DNA of 8,412 nt from the NCBI GenBank assembly GCA_035530135.1, contig DATKVJ010000112.1:1-8412 (forward strand), read 5' to 3'. Shown here piece after piece: positions 1 through 5,770 of this stretch. Both the position numbers and the translations under genes were made by a program. This stretch comes from CAIYYX01 sp035530135 (lineage in GTDB: Bacteria > Pseudomonadota > Gammaproteobacteria > Burkholderiales > Rhodocyclaceae). The notes under the pieces were generated by a model. That model worked only from the letters and a program-made list of their open reading frames with translations, did not search any database and was not told the DNA's origin. Positions within the stretch are counted from its first letter, which is position 1. Every line of letters begins with the position of its first letter.

Positions 1-1
1 C

Positions 2-856
2 GTCGAGATGGCCGGGCGCGACCGGGAACGCCTCGCCGATTGCCGCCGGCGCATGAACCGCCTGCCGCTGGGCGCGGCCGCCCTGGCCGGCACCAGCTTC
101 CCGATCGATCGCGAATCCGTCGCCCGCGAGCTGGGTTTCGATGGGGTCTGCGAGAACTCGCTCGATGCGGTCTCCGACCGCGATTTCGCCATCGAATTCG
201 CCGCCGCGGCGGCGCTCGTCATGATGCACGTCTCGCGCTTCTCCGAGGAGCTGATCCTGTGGATGAGCCCGCGCTTCGGCTTCATCGAACTGGCCGACCG
301 CTACTGCACCGGCTCATCGATCATGCCGCAGAAGAAGAACCCCGACGTGCCCGAGCTCGCCCGCGGCAAGACCGGCCGCGTCTATGGCCACCTGGTGGCG
401 CTGCTCACCCTGATGAAGGGCCAGCCGCTGGCCTACAACAAGGACAACCAGGAGGACAAGGAGCCGCTGTTCGACAGCGCCGACACCCTGGTCGACACGC
501 TGCGCATCTTCGCCGAACTGGTGCCGGGCATCAGCGTCCGGCCGGCGGCGATGCTCGCGGCGCTGGGTCAGGGCCACGCCACCGCCACCGATCTGGCCGA
601 CTACCTGGTGAAGAAGGGCCTGCCCTTCCGCGACGCCCACGAGGCGGTCGCCCGCGCCGTGCGCGCGGCGGAGGCCAAGGGCTGCGCCCTGGCCGAACTG
701 CCGCTGGCCGAGCTCGCCGCCTACTCGCCGCTGATCGGGGCCGACGTCTTTGCCGTGCTGACGGTCGAGGGCTCGCTCGCCGCCCGCAATCACATCGGCG
801 GCACCGCGCCCGAGCAGGTGCGCGCGGCGATCATTCGGGCGCGAAAAAAACTCTAG
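2..856 (+). CDS. argH: Argininosuccinate lyase, C-terminal part (5' end outside window)
   Basis: ArgH cleaves argininosuccinate to arginine and fumarate, the last step of arginine synthesis, in the cytoplasm as a homotetramer. The reading frame is open from base 2, so the first ATG at base 8 is internal. About 284 C-terminal residues are visible of a family length near 460, so the N-terminal domain is missing. The fumarase/aspartase superfamily signature GSSIMPQKKNPD lies at about bases 311-346 and carries the mobile-loop serine thought to act as the catalytic base. The downstream stretch from GQPLAYNKDNQEDKEPLFD through LADYLVKKGLPFRDAHE is typical of ArgH rather than of fumarase or adenylosuccinate lyase. 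The gene ends in TAG. Its stop overlaps the stop of the convergent grxD gene, so no intergenic space is left for its own terminator. Confidence 0.96.
   Translation, partial: VEMAGRDRERLADCRRRMNRLPLGAAALAGTSFPIDRESVARELGFDGVCENSLDAVSDRDFAIEFAAAAALVMMHVSRFSEELILWMSPRFGFIELADRYCTGSSIMPQKKNPDVPELARGKTGRVYGHLVALLTLMKGQPLAYNKDNQEDKEPLFDSADTLVDTLRIFAELVPGISVRPAAMLAALGQGHATATDLADYLVKKGLPFRDAHEAVARAVRAAEAKGCALAELPLAELAAYSPLIGADVFAVLTVEGSLAARNHIGGTAPEQVRAAIIRARKKL
844..850 (-). terminator. T7 tract just past the grxD stop, possible weak terminator
   Basis: On the minus strand, seven consecutive T bases begin three positions after the grxD stop codon. They are the antisense of the last two lysine codons (AAA AAA) of argH. 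A U-tract in this place would suit the end of the hemA-prfA-prmC-grxD transcript. However, only a very short stem (GGC-CAGC-GCC) can be drawn before it, inside the grxD coding end. The signal is therefore incomplete and may be chance. Confidence 0.25.
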
Positions 857-1173
857 GCGCTGGCCAGGCTCTCCAACTGCTTCTGCAGCTCGCCGGCCTG
901 GTACATCTCCTTCATGATGTCGCAGCCGCCGACGAACTCGCCGTTCACGTAGAGCTGCGGCACCGTCGGCCAGTTGGAGAAGTCCTTGATACCCTGGCGG
1001 ATCGCGGGATCGGCCAGGACATCGACGCTGGCGAACTTGTTCACGCCGCAGGCCTTCAGGATCTGCACCGCGGTGGCCGAAAAACCGCACTGCGGCGCTT
1101 GCGGATTGCCCTTCATGAACAGCACCACCGGGTTATTGGTGACCGTCTCGCGGATCGTTTGCTGGGTATCCAT
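853..1173 (-). CDS. grxD: Monothiol glutaredoxin, Grx4/GrxD family (CGFS type)
   Basis: The 106-residue product is a single-domain monothiol glutaredoxin, the usual length for bacterial GrxD. It shows the CGFS active site at residues 29-32, the preceding FMKGNPQAPQ segment, the WPTVPQLYVNGEFVGG glutathione-binding region at about 68-83, and the CDI that follows. CGFS glutaredoxins bind a glutathione-ligated [2Fe-2S] cluster in dimers or with BolA proteins, and act in iron-sulfur cluster delivery rather than in dithiol reduction. The ATG at 1173 is preceded by a good AGGA Shine-Dalgarno about 8 nt upstream. The gene lies 64 nt downstream of prmC and is probably the last gene of the hemA operon. 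A separate promoter in the AT-richer part of that gap (about 1181-1220) cannot be excluded. Its TAG stop overlaps the argH stop on the other strand. Confidence 0.95.
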   Translation of the reverse strand: MDTQQTIRETVTNNPVVLFMKGNPQAPQCGFSATAVQILKACGVNKFASVDVLADPAIRQGIKDFSNWPTVPQLYVNGEFVGGCDIMKEMYQAGELQKQLESLASA

Positions 1174-1237
1174 GGGATGCTTCCTAATAGTTGATGAAAA
1201 TTGTCGGGTTTAAGTTTACGGGTCCGACACCCCGACG

Positions 1238-2077
1238 TCAAGCGCCGTCTCCGCGTTGCGCCGCCGAGACGCGCACGATGCCGGCGAGATCGCGCTGCTG
1301 CTCGATCTCGGCCAAGCCCGCGGCCCGCATCAATGCCGCCACCGCCGGACCCTGATCGTAGCCGTGTTCGATCAGGAGCCAGCCGCCTGGGGCGAGATGG
1401 CGCGGCGCCTGGGCGACGATCCGGCGGATCGCGGCGAGGCCGTCGGCGCCGGAGGCGAGCGCCAGTTGCGGTTCGAAGCGCAGGTCTCCCCGGGCGAGAT
1501 GCGGGTCGCCCTCGGCGATGTAGGGGGGGTTGGCGACGACGAGGTCGAAGCGTTCATCGCCCAGCGCCGAATACCAGTCGCTCTCGACGAGATGGAGCGG
1601 CGCCCCGAGCACCCGGGCGTTGCGGCGGGCAAGCTCCAGCGCGGCGGCTGAGACGTCAGCCGCGGTGACCCGGGCTGCCGGGATCTCGAGCGCCAGGGTG
1701 ACACCTACACAGCCGCTGCCCGCGCCCAGATCGAGGATCGCCGGCGCCGCCGCGCCACCGATCTTCCCCGCCAGCTTGGCGATCGCCAGATCCACCAGCA
1801 GTTCCGTCTCCGGACGGGGAATCAGCACCTCCCGCGTGAGCGCGAAGCTACGACCATAGAATTCGCGGGCGCCGACCAGGTGAGCGATCGGCTCGCCCGC
1901 CTCCCTGCGGCCGACCAGGTCGGCATAGTTCGCCCGGGTAGTCTCGTCGAGCGCCTCCTCGCAGTGCGCCGCCAGCCAGGCATGGGAGCGATCGAGCACG
2001 TGGGCCAGCAACAGCCTCGCCTCGGCGGGTGCGATGCGCGTGCGCGAGCGCGCGAGTTCCTCGTCTATGCGGCTCAA
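1238..2077 (-). CDS. prmC: Release factor glutamine methyltransferase
   Basis: PrmC (formerly HemK) uses S-adenosylmethionine to methylate the glutamine of the GGQ motif in release factors 1 and 2, which is needed for efficient peptide release. The 279 residues match the family length. Visible are the substrate-recognition N-terminal helical domain with GEPIAHLVGAREFYG at about 61-75, LIPRPETELLV at 85-95, the SAM-binding motif DLGAGSGC at 116-123, and the catalytic NPPY at 183-186. The C-terminal end, GGWLLIEHGYDQG, is also characteristic. The start is TTG (2075-2077), overlapping the prfA stop as TTGA, with a GGAAGAGG ribosome binding site 4 nt upstream inside the end of prfA. This implies translational coupling to prfA, whose product is its substrate. 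The start codon is inferred from that overlap and the fit to family length. Confidence 0.96.
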   Translation of the reverse strand: MSRIDEELARSRTRIAPAEARLLLAHVLDRSHAWLAAHCEEALDETTRANYADLVGRREAGEPIAHLVGAREFYGRSFALTREVLIPRPETELLVDLAIAKLAGKIGGAAAPAILDLGAGSGCVGVTLALEIPAARVTAADVSAAALELARRNARVLGAPLHLVESDWYSALGDERFDLVVANPPYIAEGDPHLARGDLRFEPQLALASGADGLAAIRRIVAQAPRHLAPGGWLLIEHGYDQGPAVAALMRAAGLAEIEQQRDLAGIVRVSAAQRGDGA

Positions 2078-3159
2078 GCAGCCTCTTCCGAGAGCGCCGC
2101 GAGCAGCGCCGCCTGGTGCTCGCTGGTGAGCGCGTTGATCAGTTCGTCGAGATCGCCGTCCATGATCGCGTCGATCTTGTACAAGGTCAGGTTGATCCGG
2201 TGGTCGGTGATCCGCCCCTGCGGGAAATTGTAGGTGCGGATGCGCTCCGAGCGATCGCCGCTGCCCACCAGGCTCTTCCGGGTCGAGGCGATCTTCGCTT
2301 GCTGCTCGGACTCTTGCTTGTCCTTGATCCTAGCCGCCAGCACCGCCAGCGCCTGCGCCTTGTTGCGATGCTGTGAGCGGTCGTCCTGGCACTCGACGAC
2401 GAGGCCCGTGGGCAAGTGGGTGATGCGCACCGCCGAGTCGGTCTTGTTGATGTGCTGGCCGCCGGCACCCGAGGCGCGGAAGGTGTCGATGCGCAATTCG
2501 GCGGGGTTGATCACCACCTCGGAGAGCGCGTCGGCCTCGGGCAACACCGCCACGGTGCAGGCCGAGGTGTGGATGCGGCCCTGGGTCTCGGTCGCCGGCA
2601 CGCGCTGGACGCGATGGCCGCCCGACTCGAACTTGAGCCTTGAATAGGCCCCAGACCCGATGACCCTGGCGATCACCTCCTTGTAGCCGCCGAGTTCGGC
2701 CTGGTTCGCGGAAATGACCTCGACCTGCCAGCGCTGCCGCTCGGCGTAGCGGCAGTACATGCGGAACAGGTCGCCGGCGAACAGCGCCGACTCGTCGCCG
2801 CCGGTGCCCGCCCGGATTTCCAGGAAGAGGTTGCGCTCGTCGTTGGGGTCGCGGGGCAAGAGCGCGGTCTGCAATTCCGTCTCGACGCGCGCCATTTCCT
2901 CCTTGCAGCGGGTGATCTCCTCCTCGGCGAGCGACTTCATTTCGGCGTCCGCGAGCAGCGCATTGGCCGCCGCGAGATCCGCCTCGGCCCGGCAATAGCG
3001 GGCGTAGAGCGCGGTCACCGGGGCGAGCTCGGCGCGCTCGCGCGACAGCTTGCGATAGCTGTCCATGTCGCGGGCGGCGCGCTCCCCGGACAGCAGGTGG
3101 TCGAGTTCGTCCAGGCGCAGCGTCAGTTGCTGCAGTTTGATGCGTATGCTCTGTTTCAT
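2074..3159 (-). CDS. prfA: Peptide chain release factor 1
   Basis: RF1 recognises UAG and UAA stop codons and triggers peptide release on the ribosome. Counting from the second of two adjacent ATG codons (3159) gives 361 residues. The stop-recognition tripeptide then falls at 188-190 as PAT, which marks RF1 (RF2 has SPF), and the catalytic GGQ at 233-235. These are the positions I recall for the E. coli protein, hence the choice of start; an ATG at 3162 would add one residue. HRVQRVPATETQGRIHTSA and GAGGQHINKTDSAVR are strongly family-specific. The gene ends in TGA, read by RF2 and not by its own product, and overlaps prmC by 4 nt. No Shine-Dalgarno is visible. Instead a very stable hairpin ends 4 nt before the first ATG, so initiation probably depends on ribosomes arriving from hemA or on opening of that structure. 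Confidence 0.97.
   Translation of the reverse strand: MKQSIRIKLQQLTLRLDELDHLLSGERAARDMDSYRKLSRERAELAPVTALYARYCRAEADLAAANALLADAEMKSLAEEEITRCKEEMARVETELQTALLPRDPNDERNLFLEIRAGTGGDESALFAGDLFRMYCRYAERQRWQVEVISANQAELGGYKEVIARVIGSGAYSRLKFESGGHRVQRVPATETQGRIHTSACTVAVLPEADALSEVVINPAELRIDTFRASGAGGQHINKTDSAVRITHLPTGLVVECQDDRSQHRNKAQALAVLAARIKDKQESEQQAKIASTRKSLVGSGDRSERIRTYNFPQGRITDHRINLTLYKIDAIMDGDLDELINALTSEHQAALLAALSEEAA
2082..2089 (-). promoter_or_regulatory. Ribosome binding site deciding the prmC TTG start
   Basis: The purine-rich sequence GGAAGAGG on the minus strand, within the last codons of prfA, lies 4 nt before the TTG at 2077. It supports this non-ATG codon as the prmC start and coupled translation from prfA. 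Confidence 0.5.
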
Positions 3160-3166
3160 CATGGCG

Positions 3167-3203
3167 CGCGCGCCCGCCGCCGGTCTCCGGCGGCGGGCGC
3201 GCG
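3167..3203 (-). promoter_or_regulatory. Perfect 17-bp GC hairpin between hemA and prfA
   Basis: The two 17-nt arms at 3187-3203 and 3167-3183 are exact reverse complements, all G and C, around a 3-nt loop (AGA in the mRNA). The stem starts 5 nt after the hemA TAG stop and ends 4 nt before the first prfA ATG, so it fills the gap and occupies the place where a prfA ribosome binding site should be. No T-run follows, so it does not look like an intrinsic terminator. Possible roles are translational control of prfA, RNA processing, or partial transcription attenuation. The structure is seen directly; its function is inferred. Confidence 0.75.
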
Positions 3204-3208
3204 ATCGG

Positions 3209-4462
3209 CTACTCTCCGGGATGCAGGTGGTAGATGCGCGCGATCAGCTGGGCCAGATCGGCGCGCTCGCGGCCCTCGGCCTGATTGAGGGCGATGGTCG
3301 GGGGGTGCAGCAGCTTGTTGGTGAGTCCGTGGGACAGCGCCTCCAGCACCAGTTCGGGATCGTCGCCGCGGGCGAGCAGCTTCTGCGCGTGCTCCAGTTC
3401 GTGGCGGCGGGAGCGCTCGGCGCTGTCGCGCAGCGCCCGGATGGTGGGCACGGCTTCGCGCCCATCGACCCAGTGCAGGAAGCTATTCACGCCGGCATCG
3501 ATGATCGCCTCCGCTTCCACCACCGCCGCCTGGCGCGATTCGAGGCCGGCCGCGACGATCTGGCCGAGATCGTCGAGGGTGTAGAGGAACACGTCGCCGA
3601 GTTTGCCCACCTCGGCCTCGATGTCGCGCGGCACGGCCAGATCGACCATCACCATCGGGCGATGGCGACGCGCCTTCAGGGCGCGCTCGACCATGCCCAA
3701 GCCGATGATCGGCAGCTGGCTTGCGGTGCAGGAGACGACGACGTCGTAGTGCGACAGGCGGGCGGCGATTTCGTCCAGGCGCAGGGTGTCGGCCTGGAAA
3801 CGGGCGGCCAGGGCTTCGGCGCGCGCCGGGGTGCGGTTGGCGATGGTGATCTGGCGCGGCGTCTGGCCGGCGAAGTGGGCGGCGCACAGTTCGATCATCT
3901 CGCCGGCGCCGATGAACAGCACCCGCTGCTCGGCCAGGCTCTCGAAGATGCGGCTGGCCAAATGCACCGCGGCGGCAGCCATCGAGACGGTGCTGGCGCC
4001 GATGGCGGTGGTCGAGCGCACCTCCTTGGCCACGGCGAAGCTGCGCTGGAACAGCTTGGAGAGCAGCGTGCCCAGGGTGCCCGCCTCGCCCGCCTGGCGC
4101 TCCGCCTGCTTCATCTGGCCGAGGATCTGGGGCTCGCCCAGCACCATCGATTCGAGCCCGCTGGCGACGCGGAAAATATGGCGCACCGCGTCGCGCTGGG
4201 GATAGGTGTAGAGATAGGGGCTGATTCTCTCGGCCGGCAGCGCGTGGTATTGCGCCAGCCAATCGATCGCGACCGCCGGGTGATCGGCGGCGCAGTAGAG
4301 CTCGGTGCGATTGCAGGTGGACAGGATCGCGGCCTCGCGCACCGCCTTGGCGCGGGTCAGATCGTTCAAGGCCTGCGCACAATGCTCCGGCAGGAAAGCC
4401 ACCTGCTCGCGCACGGCGAGCGGCGCGGTATGGTGGTTGATGCCGAGGGCGAACAGTTCCAT
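3209..4462 (-). CDS. hemA: Glutamyl-tRNA reductase
   Basis: HemA reduces the glutamyl group of Glu-tRNA(Glu) with NADPH to glutamate-1-semialdehyde, the first committed step of C5-pathway tetrapyrrole synthesis. From the ATG at 4462 the product has 417 residues, close to the E. coli length of 418. The start MELFALGINHHTAP matches the family N terminus. The catalytic cysteine falls at residue 50 in STCNRTE, and H95 probably corresponds to E. coli His99. SGLESMVLGEPQILGQMKQ lies at 101-119, the Rossmann NADPH loop FIGAGEM at about 183-189, and the C-terminal dimerisation domain from about 318 to the end. An in-frame TTG at 4498 would add 12 residues, but it lies within the promoter -10 box and upstream of the predicted transcript start, so it is rejected. 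No clear Shine-Dalgarno precedes the ATG. The gene probably heads the hemA-prfA-prmC-grxD operon and ends in TAG, an RF1 codon. Confidence 0.97.
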   Translation of the reverse strand: MELFALGINHHTAPLAVREQVAFLPEHCAQALNDLTRAKAVREAAILSTCNRTELYCAADHPAVAIDWLAQYHALPAERISPYLYTYPQRDAVRHIFRVASGLESMVLGEPQILGQMKQAERQAGEAGTLGTLLSKLFQRSFAVAKEVRSTTAIGASTVSMAAAAVHLASRIFESLAEQRVLFIGAGEMIELCAAHFAGQTPRQITIANRTPARAEALAARFQADTLRLDEIAARLSHYDVVVSCTASQLPIIGLGMVERALKARRHRPMVMVDLAVPRDIEAEVGKLGDVFLYTLDDLGQIVAAGLESRQAAVVEAEAIIDAGVNSFLHWVDGREAVPTIRALRDSAERSRRHELEHAQKLLARGDDPELVLEALSHGLTNKLLHPPTIALNQAEGRERADLAQLIARIYHLHPGE

Positions 4463-4497
4463 GGGCGGCAGGCGCAATCCCGCAAAATGATGCGCCA

Positions 4498-4506
4498 ATT
4501 ATAGCA
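4498..4506 (-). promoter_or_regulatory. Extended -10 promoter of the hemA operon
   Basis: The minus strand reads TGCTATAAT, a perfect -10 hexamer (4503-4498) preceded by the TGn extension. No recognisable -35 lies 16-18 bp upstream, as is usual for extended -10 promoters. The predicted transcript start is near 4491, giving a leader of about 29 nt before the hemA ATG. A short GC hairpin (arms at 4515-4520 and 4526-4531) lies between the HDOD gene and this promoter but has no T-run. Confidence 0.65.
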
Positions 4507-4555
4507 TTGACGGTCGCCGGCCCGTCCGGCGGGGCGGCGGCACCCGCTGCGGAAG

Positions 4556-5401
4556 CTAATAGCTCAGGGCCACGATCATCGAGTCCACCTCCTCGGCCGA
4601 ATCTTCCAGGATTCCGGCCAGCGTTTCCTGCCCGACGACCAGCGCCAAGTCCTGGGACGCGGCATCCCCGCCCGGCGGACGATGCAGGGGCGAGCGAACC
4701 GGCGAGAGCCGGTCGGCGAGCAGCAGCGTGTCGCCCAGGCTGGCCGGCGGCAGCGCCAGAGTTCCCGCCCAGAGGCCTTCGATGGCGGCCACCACGGCCT
4801 GGGGTACCGACAACACCGTGAGCACGGCCCGGCCGATCTCGCCCCCGCCCGCTTGCTCCTCGCTGTCCTCGATCCGTTCCGCCGCCCGCCCGTCGAACAG
4901 GCAGGGGAAATCCTTGGCGCGGGAGAGCAGGTAGAACCCGCCCACTTCATGGACGATGCCGGCGAACATCGCGGTCTCCGGATCCTGCCGCGTCACCCGC
5001 CGGCTGAGCACGTGGGCCAGCGCCGTGACGTGGGCGGTATGCGCCCACAGGCGTTCGGCCAGCAGCCGATGAACGGGGTCGGCCGAGATCCCGGCCATCT
5101 GCCGGGTCACCACCGCCGCCGCCAGCGCCCGGATCATCCGGAAACCCAGGCGCGCGGCGGCGATGCGGACATCGGTGATCGGCCTGCCGGAGCGGTTGAA
5201 GGCCACCGAATTGGCCAGCGCGACGACTCGCGCCGAGAGCAGCGGTTCCGTCTGGATCAGACGCGCCGCCGCTTCCACGTGGCAGTCCGGATCATCCAGC
5301 GCCCGCTGCACGCCGAGAGCCACCTCTACGCTGGTCGGGAAACCCAGTTCGCCGCGCCTGGCCTCCGCCGCGATGGTCTGCAAAGCCTCGCGTCTGTCCA
5401 T
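4556..5401 (-). CDS. HDOD-domain regulatory protein
   Basis: The 281-residue product is built around an HDOD domain, a non-enzymatic relative of HD phosphohydrolases found in bacterial signalling proteins. Typical features are LGFPTSVEVALGVQRALDD at about 19-37, IQTEPLLSARVVALANSVAFN at 49-69 (the usual DPxLxxxxLxxANSxxF block), ITDVRIAAARLGFRMIRALA at 75-94, and AGIVHEVGGFYLL at 147-159. In this last block the usual HD pair is HE, and the later HH pair is absent, so metal-dependent phosphodiesterase activity is unlikely. The last third (AIEGLWAG to the end) is a helical region with an acidic tail. No membrane segment or output domain is fused. The ATG at 5401 has only a weak ribosome binding site. 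The gene ends 50 nt before the hemA promoter, in the same direction, but hemA has its own promoter. Its target is unknown. Confidence 0.85.
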   Translation of the reverse strand: MDRREALQTIAAEARRGELGFPTSVEVALGVQRALDDPDCHVEAAARLIQTEPLLSARVVALANSVAFNRSGRPITDVRIAAARLGFRMIRALAAAVVTRQMAGISADPVHRLLAERLWAHTAHVTALAHVLSRRVTRQDPETAMFAGIVHEVGGFYLLSRAKDFPCLFDGRAAERIEDSEEQAGGGEIGRAVLTVLSVPQAVVAAIEGLWAGTLALPPASLGDTLLLADRLSPVRSPLHRPPGGDAASQDLALVVGQETLAGILEDSAEEVDSMIVALSY

Positions 5402-5440
5402 GGAAACTCAAGCCTGCGCGTGCCCTCTTGGAACCGAAGA

Positions 5441-5516
5441 TTCCCAGATTGCCGTCTGGAACGAGGGGCCCATCATCCGCCCCTTGGATGGGCGGACCAA
5501 TGCCTCATTCGGAGGC
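5441..5516 (-). promoter_or_regulatory. Three successive hairpins between the Lys-rich small gene and the HDOD gene
   Basis: Three inverted repeats follow one another in the 135-nt gap. The first has arms at 5502-5506 and 5512-5516 (GCCTC/GAGGC, 5-nt loop). The second has arms at 5476-5482 and 5490-5496 (TCCGCCC/GGGCGGA, 7-nt loop). The third has arms at 5441-5448 and 5455-5461 (seven pairs with one bulged C, 6-nt loop). None is followed by a T-run on the minus strand. They may slow or end the upstream transcript, or form a structured leader for the HDOD gene. No convincing promoter is visible in the gap. Confidence 0.4.
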
Positions 5517-5536
5517 GGATATTACGCCCGCCCGGC

Positions 5537-5653
5537 TCAGGCACCCTGACGCTTCTTTTCTTCCTTCTTGACCTTCTTTGCGGCCTTCTTTTCCTTCTGG
5601 GTCTTGGCCGGTTCCTTCTTGACCGCCTTCTTGGCATCCTGCGCTTTGCTCAC
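5537..5653 (-). CDS. Very lysine-rich 38-residue small protein
   Basis: A GTG at 5653 opens a 38-codon frame ending in TGA at 5537. It is preceded by a strong Shine-Dalgarno, AGGAGAG (5664-5658), at good spacing. The product starts MSKAQDAKKAVKKEPAK and is almost all Lys, Ala and Glu: 15 of 38 residues are Lys, plus one Arg, with no aromatic residue, no Cys and no hydrophobic segment. Lysine pairs recur every three to five residues (8-9, 12-13, 22-23, 26-27, 29-30, 33-34), as in a charged amphipathic helix or a disordered nucleic-acid-binding tail. Fourteen of the fifteen Lys codons are AAG. A sigma70-like promoter lies at 5731-5759. Function is not recognised; a nucleoid, RNA or ribosome-associated role is a guess from charge alone. 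The good ribosome binding site, promoter and clean stop argue that it is a real gene. Confidence 0.7.
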   Translation of the reverse strand: MSKAQDAKKAVKKEPAKTQKEKKAAKKVKKEEKKRQGA

Positions 5654-5730
5654 GGTTCTCTCCTCGTCTGTCCGATGTCCGTCGCCAACCCTCGGGTGCA
5701 GGGCTGGCGCATGCCGCTAACCGCCCGTCG

Positions 5731-5759
5731 ATCATAACCCCATCCGGCCATCCCAACAA
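5731..5759 (-). promoter_or_regulatory. Sigma70-like promoter of the Lys-rich small gene
   Basis: On the minus strand, TTGTTG (5759-5754) and TATGAT (5736-5731) are separated by exactly 17 bp, just after the end of the panE-like gene. The predicted start near 5724 would give a leader of about 70 nt before the GTG at 5653. The -10 matches five of six consensus positions; the -35 matches three. Confidence 0.5.
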
Positions 5760-5770
5760 ACCCGGCCCCG

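Noticed and set aside
40..1194. Plus-strand open frame of 384 codons overlapping argH and grxD
   Set aside because: It is out of frame with argH and antisense to grxD; both real genes have clear catalytic motifs, while this frame is Arg/Ala/Gly-rich noise.
3065..4504. Plus-strand open frame of 479 codons
   Set aside because: It is antisense to hemA and the start of prfA, with no recognisable motif and composition typical of a GC shadow.
4515..4531. Hairpin CGCCGG-5-CCGGCG as terminator of the HDOD gene
   Set aside because: The stem has only 6 bp, and the minus strand has no T-run after it, so it does not meet the form of an intrinsic terminator.
5449..5461. Neisseria-like DNA uptake sequence (TTGCCGTCTGGAA)
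   Set aside because: It differs from the known ATGCCGTCTGAA by an inserted G and a first-base change, occurs once, and is part of a hairpin.
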